Positions 27,101-37,754 of a stretch of 64,000 nucleotides of DNA are shown one piece after another. A program made the position numbers and the translations under genes. The stretch is from assembly GCA_000310025.1 (NCBI GenBank), contig FN649734.1:465498-529497 (forward strand). The letters run 5' to 3'. The notes under the pieces are model-generated. The model saw only the letters and a program-made list of their open reading frames with translations. It was not told the DNA's origin and did not search any database. Positions within the stretch are counted from its first letter, which is position 1. Each line of letters begins with the position of its first letter. The stretch comes from Ectocarpus siliculosus (taxonomy: Eukaryota > Sar > Phaeophyceae > Ectocarpales > Ectocarpaceae).

Positions 27101-30100
27101 ATAGCGTGCGATTGCGTTAGATGGCGTTACTGCACTCAAGAGTAGGCAACCTTTCGAACGACATAAAGTCTATGCACGCCGAATCTACTGTTTCCGCTAG
27201 CTTCGTAGCACGTGTTGGACCCGGATTCAGCCCTTGACACTACCCAGAAATGTGAACATCGCACCTGAAACGTCTGCGGATACGCCCGCCAGGCAGTCCG
27301 TTGTCGCGATCCCCATCGTGCGCGGGTCTAGATCCAAACCCTTCTTGGAGGGCCTGTTGCCGTGCTTGCTGCTGCCAGCTGCGTTGTCGCCGTTGTCGGA
27401 GGTCGTGGGCCGGCTGTTGGTCTGGGTCTCTGGTCTGGAAAGGTTGACCGGAGAATCGGTCCCTAATTCTACGGTGTGCGCCAAGCGAAGCTCCTCGACG
27501 AACGTTTCTCCGAGCATGAACTGCGCCCGTGTCTTTAAACGAAAAAAACAAATGTTGGATAGGATGCAAACATGTAAAGCAACGTTTGGATCACCCGCAA
27601 GTAATTGTTGGTCCTTCGTGACAGCCCCGAATGTGCTAGTGTATTTTTCCGTGTTGCACAATGAGTTGAAATATAACACGTGCATGGCCATAAACTAAGC
27701 GAAAGAGAGGGATAGGGGCACGAACAGAGAGGGAGATGGAGTTGCTGGCCCCAAGAAGCACTTGACTGCAGCAAACTACCATGAAACACACATGGTTGCA
27801 TCGCGGTGTGAATACTCCAAACATTGAAGTCAGTTCTACGTGACCAACACTATGATAGCTCCTCAACAAGGTTTGAATGGAACCACCTAGGAGTGATTGA
27901 AGCGGGAGGAATAAAATCTGTTTTTCGTGTTCTCCTCCGTAGCTCAACAAATTGTTTATCTCCCATTGATTAAAAAAAAAACGTTTCCTTTGCCCACCTG
28001 CAAGACAAGCAGCTCTCTGTTTTTTTCCGGGCTCCAAGGACCGCTCCGGAGCACCGCCACTGCCGCCTTCCTAGCCAGACCAACGTCGCGGGCATCGCCA
28101 TCGGGGCGCGAAGCGTTTTTTGCCGACATCCCTCCGTTTCTTGCCTTCTTCTTTCCGCCGCCTTGTTGTGTTTGGCTCTGGTCCCAAGCCAGCTCCAGAA
28201 GGGCGAACCAGATTCGGACAAGCCTGTCTTAGGAAAGGATGGTTGGAATTGCGGGGAATAGCGTCGATAGAAAATATGTGACGCCACAAAAGATTCTGCT
28301 AATATGTTCAGCTCCAAACGAATATCAGCCCATATGCAAACATCGGAATCGTTATTGATGGCAGCGATTGTACGGAAACCTCGCGCAAATCGAAATGCCG
28401 ACAAGATGATTGCGCCGATACCGGTGTGTTGGGATGTCCAGGGGATGGTGCAATAAGTTCTTAATGCGCGACAACAAAGCCTGCAACGGATGGATGTACT
28501 TGTGAAGTTGGGGTCGACGACGGGGGCTGTACTACGTAGTGCGTTCCGGTGAAGCGCTCGGGTTATGGCAACGATCAGTGGTCGTTCCAACAGAAACGAA
28601 AACGCAGCTCCAGTTGTTCGTTCGGGCACGTGCAAATAATGTAACTCAAGCACTGCCTGACGTCACCCAAAAGCAGTATTATCCCGCCCGTATTTCGGTT
28701 TTGAGGTAACGCCGCTCAGGACACTCGGCAACAGCACAGTTGTCCGTCTCTCGTGCGCTGTTGTCATCGATGCCCCCGCCTCTTGATCGCATCAAGTGTG
28801 GAAACATCCTGATAAACCATGGACTCCTCCCTCTGCCACCAAGCCCCATCCACACAGAGCGGGAAACCGACCTTTTCGACGACGTCGGAGGTGATTCCTC
28901 AGCGTCACCGTCTCCTGACCCGTCAGCATCTTGCGCCGCGAAGCCGGCCGCGATAGTATGGATCTCGTCGTCCGCACCGTTACCCGGACTCAGGGACTCC
29001 TCCTCTGATCCTTGCTGTCGTTGTCGCTGTTCCTGTTGTTCGGTGGCTGGTGTAGTGGCGGCGGGACCTTCCTCTGCAGCTGACGGAGCTGCTGCACTCC
29101 TGCGGTGTCCCGAGCGGTAGTTGGACGTTGTTGTGCGGGGGAAAATATTTCTTTCTCTCGGCTGAGTAGCGTTTGGGCAGGTAGGTGGGGATACCGCTCT
29201 TCACTGTCGACCATGTAATGATTGACGTGCAGGCGATCGTTTCATGAAAACCTCGTGAGTAGCAGGATGATGTGCTTGCAACGTCTTGGCTAGGAATAAT
29301 ACTGGAGTTACGTGCTGCTGAACTCAAACATACATCCCAATCTCACACATCACCGTCATCGGAACGTCGAACACTATTACTCTGAAAATCGGAAAATGGC
29401 CCCACACGACCAACCTGCTGAGATTGATTCTGTCTTGCTGGACGGCAATGTCGAGTTGTTCGGCTGCTCGGACGAGGAGCGTTCGCCTCAAGAATGGGTC
29501 CACCGCGTGCCTACCCTGCGCGCATTTTAAGACCAGGCCTGTCCTTGCGTCAATTTTACTCGGTTCACGTTTCGAGTCATAAGTGGATAGCACTGGGTTA
29601 AGCTGATAGAGCTTGGTGTGTTGGCACGTTTGTCGGGTCGGTAACACGTTTCTATCGTGGCAGGCCCTCGAGGTCTTGTTCCTACCGGTGATAACTCTAG
29701 TGGGGATCCGGAGGAAATTGGTATTGCAATCCTTAGCAACCGTCTTTCCGGGTTATCGGGCCTCACAGTGTCAACAACCTTGAACGCGTTCCCAAAGAAG
29801 CCTGCATTGCTGCTATCAGCCCTACAGACACGCCTCGTTTTCGGCCCGCACCTGGTCAACGAGTAAGAGGGCCCTGTCCTCCGCCGTTGCGGGCTCCACG
29901 TCGACACTCGTTTTCAGACGTAGGAATGAGGCGAGGGGGGCCATGAACCTTCGGTACAAGAATAGCGCAAGGAAATGAGAGGAAACTATCAAGACGAGGG
30001 GTGGCAGCCGCAGGAGCAGGAGCAGGAGCAGCAGCGCCTCAACCCCGCAGGACCCAGACCGACATCATGTGGGTTTCACCCACGTTTGTGAAGGGTTTCC

Positions 30101-33100
30101 GCGACGGTGAATCATATATCGTCGTATGCATAGCTGGGTACACCGTTTTGGTGCTAGTCGGTTCGAGTCGTCTATCCCTTAAGCACAATCCACCGTTCTC
30201 AAGGAGGTACGAACGGCGGAGAAGGGCAGAGTCGACCGATTCACATCAGAACCTGGCGTACTCAGCGGGGGAGGTAAACTTGGCGGAATTTTGTTCAATC
30301 GCTCACAGATCAGCAAGGGGTCCCCCGGATTCGGAGCATTCATGAGTTAAGTAGCAAGCTGGCAAGGCCGAAGTGTAGTTGTCCCTACGGTGCCTTTGTC
30401 GTCCAGGCTTCGACCGCTGCTCAGAACGGGGTATACCAAGGTATTCTGAGAGGGAACGTCTTCCGTAATGAAAACAACGTACCTGTCCATGGGCCGCAAG
30501 ACGTCGTTGAGCGCCGCCGCCCGTGCCTCTGCAACATCGCCCTCTGGAGAGTTCCCCGCTCCCGCCCCATCAGAGCCCCCTGCTTCGTAATGCCGCTGGT
30601 TGTTCCCTTCCGAGAACGTGTTTCCGAGCTGCTGGTCGCAGTCCCATTCTCCATCCAGCGGGGTCTCCGGCGGTAGAGTGGTCATGTCGGAGGCGCCGTA
30701 GTCTTGCATGCAGGCCTTTTCCACGTGCGACGCCGCCTTCGCTAGGAAGTCTGAGTCCATCTCGCACTTCGCCACCTGGTTGGTCATCACAATTTTTTCA
30801 TATGACCTCAGCGTGAGTTGAACGTGAGACGTGGAGAGATTAAGAAAGACGAGAGGGGCACCGATCACCACGTTTTCACTGCGAATTGGTCTTCAGCAGC
30901 CTTCGTAGACCCGTGCGCGAGCTCCATCCTCTAGCCTGCTCGCATGGAAAGTTGCGATATTTCAACAGCTGAGCCGAACAGTACGGTGGGCGTCCTCTTG
31001 CGCTCTACAATCAGTGTCCTTACCTCCAAATGGAGCTGCGCTCGAAGCCTGGCGAGCGGAGACTGAAGGTCCTGCAGAATCTGAGCCGCGAGAGAGAAAC
31101 AACGGTGGACATGTTTCCGGTGCCGACTACCCAGGAGGGGGACACCGGTGGAAAATGCCAGGCAGCAGCCTTCCTGCGTACAAGCAGAGCAGAGCACAGC
31201 GTAGCAGAACGGAGCGGAGCAGTGCCCCGAAATTAGCTTGGATTACTGGGAGGAACTGAAATGAAACAGAAATCCATGAAGAGCTTGAGAGGGAAATGAA
31301 TAGCAGAGTGAGGCCTGGAGACGCAACTCGCGGCATGTATCGTGGGAAAACCTATCAGCGGTCAATGCACGCACACCTACATAGAACAACACGGGATAGT
31401 AGGTAGATCAGGAACAGGCTGGAGTTCGAACGCCTTAAGCCTATCCAGTGACAGTTGCTCGAAAGTTGAAGCACTAAGTGCTTGAACATGCATTCCTTCA
31501 TATGCCAAAGCGTTTCGAATATCACAGTGGCAGAGTAAACCCGTTCGCCACATTCCAAACTATAAATAAATGTTGCGATCCGATGCAACATGCTTCTGCA
31601 TACCACCCCGGTACGACGACCAACATGTTAGAGTATCTTGGGGGAAATGCCGCCAAGCGAAAAGCTCTCGTGGGGGCAAGTTAACGGTTGCGAGCGACGA
31701 GGCGACAGAGGCTTTGTCGATGAGAAGCGACGATATGAAGGTGTGCGTTTGAACGTCAGTCTGGACCAGCTGGTGCGCACTCCACAGGATTTGGGAGGGC
31801 AATGAAGAAAAAAAAACATGTTGAAGCTGCGATGCCGTCATCCCTCGTATGTTGAACATTTGTTGCTCCCAAGATATACACACGACTATCATCAACAATC
31901 TGGATCATCAGGGCTTGACTATCTCCTAGATTGAATGTGAGATAAACCTAACAACGCTTGTGGGTACACGGGTCCTTGGGTTACCAAAAACATGGGAAGG
32001 GTACCCTTGGAGTCGCAATAGAAGTTTGATGCGCGTCTAGGGAGAAACGGGCAACCACTTGAACCGATACTTTCTCGTAGAACAGGAGTGGATTGAACAT
32101 TTCAACACAACGCAGACACGAAGAACTCGTCGAAAGTTGTACGTAGGTTTCAAATTCTTGGCAACGCGTCCGAGCTCAACGCGCCCGTGTAGTAAGTTGT
32201 CTGTGCTAAAAGGAACCTGACGTTGGCGAAAACAACATGCCTGCAGTAGCTCGGGGTCTCCCAGCCGTTTGCAATTCAGCAGCGATCTTTCGACCCGCTT
32301 CAAGGCCTCAACCCTATCTGCGAGCCGCCGAGCGTCCGTCCGCCTCGCGTCCAGCTTCAAGGTATCACTGCTGCTGCTGCTGCTGCCAGGGGAAATATCG
32401 GAGATCATGCCCTGGGCGGCTAGCTCCGCCCCTAGGAACTCCAACCGTGCTCGGAAGGAACCGGGTGATACTGCGCTACCGCCCTCATCCTTCCCGCCGC
32501 CCCCTGCATGCGCGTCCGCGACAATCAACAACACCAGTGCGATTCGACAAGTCATCACCCCTTTCTAGCACAAGAACTTTCAGATATTCGCACTATCGTC
32601 CTTGTGAATCAGGAGAGGCTTCAACTTGCCTCTTGAGTGAGTGCAATTGGGAAATTCGGTATCTGCAATTTTTGGACGTCATGAGAGAATCAAGCTATAT
32701 CCCGCCAACAACAGATCGGAGAATGGTCGTTTGCAACCGCTGAGGAGAGAGAAACAATTTCTACCACCAATCAAACATTTCAAGGGAAAGAGTGTAACGA
32801 AAATAGATGCGAAGACCATCTAAGGTTACCTCTTACCACGTGGTAGGAATTTAGCCGCAGCGACTCCTCTGTATCTATTATGTCGACCAGAGACGGACCA
32901 AACCGCCCAACTGAAGCAACCAATAAAGTTGTTGATTAGAAGCAGGACACTGCACTTTTGCCACGACTTCAATGCACACCCCTTCTTCCGAACGGATGGT
33001 TATCGTGGATGGCATCCCGCCTAGCAAATGCAAGAACAGCTCTGGAAAACGCTGTCACGAATAAGGTCCATGCATGGTCAACCAGGAGCTGCCAGCTCAA

Positions 33101-36100
33101 GATGAAACTAGGAGGCGGTGTCATCTTGAGCAACAAGCATGGAGAGAACAATCATATGTCTAATGCAAATGGGCAGTCCGCGTGAACACGCGCTTTTCAC
33201 GAAGAGATTACCTGCCGAGGGATTGTTGCCCCCGTGAGCCTTTCTGGACGAGGAAGATGCCCGCACGTAACAGGCTTTCGCGAAGGACAGGAAAGCATCA
33301 CGGTTAGGCCCCGGCGGGCTTCTCGCTTCTTCCTCGGCGTTCATGGCCTGACACGCGCGGAAGCGATTGAGCCCCACCCCGATGTTGGCTATTGGGATCG
33401 GCCTATGCGATACTGAATATTTTGGTATCGTCGATGTTCATGCTTCTCTGTGCGACCCTTAAAGAGTTTCGACTACGGCATGCCATAGGCTACTGCACAG
33501 AGGAGTCCCGCCCAAGGCCCGCAACCCCAACTGCGGGAGTTTCTCCGCCGTCTAGCGTTGGCGTGATGTTGCAACACTCCTCTTCCCCGGGTAGGTTCGT
33601 TCTACAGACTGAGACGCGACACCATAGGGGTTGAAACTCCATCCTGCTCCTTCAATGTTCGGCATGCTTGGGTGAGAGCCGGTACAATTGTTCACGTGAT
33701 TGTTCCCTAAATTGAAGAGTGGTTCTCTGACACGCAGCACTCCCCCGAGGGGTGAGCTTAGGGTACCATGTGACAAAGAAATGTCCACAAGGGATTGTGG
33801 ACGCACAGGTCGGAGCACCGCTTGGTCGAGAAACCAACCATGCACAGGAATGTTTCTGTTGTTTCAGGCGTACACATGCGTGGGAGTGTGGTGCCTAAGC
33901 CGCATCAGGTCATTCGGTCGTGGCATGACACATCAACACGGAAAACGGCGCCATCTACCTTGAGAGCTGTCCTCCCAAGGTCCACTAGCGCGGACTTGGC
34001 GTCTGAGGAAGGTGCAGGAAGCGAGGCCAGTAGCCCTTGCAAGCCCCCGTCCACCCCCCCATCTTCTCCGCCCCCATCAGCACCACCGCCGTTGTCGCCG
34101 TTGGTTTCTTCCCCTAGCCCCGCCGCTACCCTCGCGTACATCTCCACCAAAACGGCGACCCCTCCCGGGTCCACACTCTCCGCTTGGGGTTTCAGCGCAT
34201 GCAGGACAGCATCCCCGACCAGGGCCCCCGCCGTGACCTGCGTTAGGGTTATCGCGTTTGTTCAGCGGGGTGGAGCGCGAGAGGGAGCGTTAGGAAGTTG
34301 GGAGACGGGAGTTATTTCCCCCTTTCTTCCTCGCCTCCTTTCTCTCTCTCTTACCCTCGAAACCGAGGGGGGGCAGGGAGACCGAACGCGGTTCTACGAA
34401 GGGGGGTGCACTAGGGCTATTCGACTTGCTTTGCGTGCACCATTGAAAAAAGGCATGAAACATGAGACAGATGAGTATTTTATTTTGTTAACGACAGTTA
34501 ATAAACGGGGCATATTTTGTCTCCAGAAGGTGAAAGCGCTTCACCAAGGAAGGGCCCAAGCCGACCCAATAGCTTTTCTTGTCGTTCGTGTTCAACTCAG
34601 ACTTATCCTTCCGGCAATGTCGTTACCCATCATGATCTCCAGCCCCCCGAAATTTCGGAGCCAATATCTCAACTGTGTTCCCGTTGTCCGGCACAACCCC
34701 ATTGACAAACCCCTAATTTTGCGAATCACAAAGACCGACCCCTGGTTATCTCGGCTTGTGTAGTTGTTCGGTGCATCGTTTGGCCTGCACAACTGAGCCT
34801 CGATAGACCTCGTCTTACCCTGCGCTGTCTCGACGGATTTTGCTTGGATGGAGCCGAGCCTCTGTCGTTTCTTAGTTTCACAGCTATCTCTCGTACAAAC
34901 CGTTTCGCTTCACGCAAACTTTACTACCTGTTGCTGAAGCATGAGAGCGCTCCTGCGGATATCCTCCGAAGTCTGGGTCTGCAGGGTGTCTAGCAACTTC
35001 TTGGCATCTGCACCACCTGGGGGGTGTGAGCAAGGCACACGGGGAGCGACCGGCAGAAACAAGTTGCGTGGAGGTAGAAAGGTCTCTGACAGACGTCGGC
35101 TGCGGCCTGCCCGTCGGATACCATTCCCCCCCTTAATACGGTGCGGTGCGCCTTTCAGTGTTGGTCATCGACACTTGCAAAGGGCCCGAACTAAAATACG
35201 CCAACCTATCCCCCGTTCGAATGACGTCACGTCTTCGTAAACCTCACAGGAAACACGGTCCAATCGATCGGAGTGTGCCCCAATCTCAGCTGCAAAATGC
35301 TTTTTAGAGGTTGCCAACGGGCAGCCCCTTTTGACCCAACGCCGTTTCCGCTGAGAGGAAGTGCAGGTTGTCAAATGAGACGCCCCCCCCGAAGACAAGT
35401 ATAGGAACGCCAAGACTGTCATGAATAGCTTCCCGCGCCCATTACCCTTACCCCAATTGGGATACACAACTACACACGTTGATTGAGACGAACAGGGACA
35501 GTATCTACAGTGATTTGGCACAATTGCATCCTCCCACGGGTTTGGTTTCTCGACGTGACTACCAGTTGAAAGCGCAAAACAAATCTCGGTGCACGTACAA
35601 TATCCCCTTATCTCCCAGGTACTTCTCTTTACCTGCCGCCGCACTCTCCGCTGTCGAATAGACTCGGAAAAGCCAGGTCCGTTCCGACAGGGCCGCAGCT
35701 TCCGCCGCCCCTTTGACCAGAGGGTTGAGCTTCCTTCCCGCCTGCCAGAGAACAGTTCAAGCCAATTAGACAAAGTTTCCAGGGTTGTTCACTTGTTTGA
35801 GGGTGGCTCTACTCTGTTGGTTGGTTTAATTAAAATGAGGTCGTAGGAAACGAAATCGTTCGCGGCTGATGGGTAAAGGAAAGGTGGGTTGGGATAGCAC
35901 ATGAGTGCATATCCGTTTGGGGCTGGTACTCTTCGTGCCCATGAGAGCGTAGCACCGCAAGATGGAGACAAGGAGAGTGCGTTGTAAATTCTCTGCCATG
36001 AGGTACGCCGTTGGCCTGTTTGAACCAGCCAGGGGCTGGCGGTTTGTTCTCCCCGCTAAGTAGGAAACATGTTTGATCTGAATTGATTCAAGAGATGACC

Positions 36101-37718
36101 TTTCTCGGACGATCGAGGGGACTTTCCGATATTACACTGTTGTCAGACTTATGAAGCGAAACAACTTGCTGCATATCAGGGCGCAGTCGGTGCTCTTCCT
36201 TTGTACCCATGGGCCGTGCGACGTATCCCCAGTAAGGCCAGGACCTCCAAACCTCTGCCGCAGGCTTCGCGCGACACTTTGAAATCGTTGGGCCGGAGCA
36301 AGCCGCTCAGTGCGTTCTTGTTGTACGTGCCCGACGCTTTCCACCCCAACGTGACGTAGGATATGCAGCAAAATCACTGCGTCACCCAACCTGAAGAATC
36401 CACGACAACTCTTAAACCGACCTACTTTTCCCCTTCTGGTTCATCCCTGTACAACGTAGCCTGACAGGTCAAAACCCGGCATATCACTCTGTCTCGGCAT
36501 ATTGTAGGGATGCGAGGTCCATGTTCTAACGACTACGGCATGCGTTCACGTGAGTGCACCCGTCCATTTACTGGGAGATAGCCCCGACCAATCAAATCCC
36601 CTCCCACCTCCCCGACGTCGGCCTCGGCCGCGGCGCGAGACACCAGCGCGGCCGACAGCGCGGCCGACATCTTCTCTTCCGTGTCGAGAGAATGGTTCTC
36701 GCCGGTGCCGGCGGGGCCCGTGGAAGACGACACCACGGAACCCTCCGCCACCGCGCCACCTGCGAGAGAGAACAGTGACGCGGCGGGTAGGCCAGTGTTC
36801 GTTGATTTCTGCAAATGGGATTGGATTGGACTGACACGGGTTGTGCAACTTTTCTTTTTTGCACCCCGTGCCTTCCAAGGGCGTTTAGGTTTAAGGCCGC
36901 TGCTACGACTGCACGACTGGCGTGAAAGAGTAGCCGAAGCTACACGAGAAAGACACGAAAAAAAACAAGCCGATGTTTCCACAACGCGTGGGGCAGAAGC
37001 ACTGCTATTCCCAAAGCCGAAGTTCGTTGACTGTGAACCACCTCAAGGCAGGAGATACGTCCAACTGGCAGAGGGACGCGCTGAACTAAACCAGGTGAAA
37101 AGAGAACAACAAGTTCCGAGAAGACGATGACGATTCAATCACGTTGACGGCGAAGAGCCCTTCATTCTGATCCATCCCGTATCGCGCGCCAGACGCACGT
37201 CTATAGGAAACAAAGAACGAACCTCGAGCTCTTTGCTCGCTCTCCGAAACGTTTCACAACAACGAGCGACTAAGCAAACCAAAACCAGACAACAAACAGC
37301 GCTCACGAAATCCCACCCTTTGTTTCCTCCGGGGGAGAATTCTCACGGTATGAGCAAACAATGACTCGAGCTCACCCTCGCTCTGCCCATCTCCGAGAGA
37401 TGCGGCCTCGGCTGCACTGCTGGCAGCCTCCTCGATTTTCCGAATCGTCGCCTGCGCTGCGGCCACCCTCTTTTTCGCCTGCCGGGGAGTGACGAAAAAG
37501 TACTGGATTTTGGTTCTTGACCCAAGGTATTGTGCTTGTAGCGTTCTGGCGAAGAGGGGCTCGTGTCGGGGCCGGATAAGTTCGACATGTGCAGGCCCCG
37601 AGGTGAGGGTACACCATCACGGCTGCATTACAGGAACATGAGCAAAACCATCACCTTCAACGACAGCAGCAGCCGTAGCAGCAGCACTACAACAGCAGCA
37701 ACAGCAGCAGCAGTAATT

Positions 37719-37754
<36 letters not shown>

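Noticed and set aside
15276-30180. GGTTCGA-like strings resembling tRNA T-arms
   Set aside because: No matching acceptor, D-arm or anticodon stem could be drawn around any of them.
31628-31898. Minus-strand frame LVQTDVQTHTFISSLLIDKA as a CFAP46 exon
   Set aside because: There is no acceptable acceptor and donor pair, and the exons on either side already join in phase 0.
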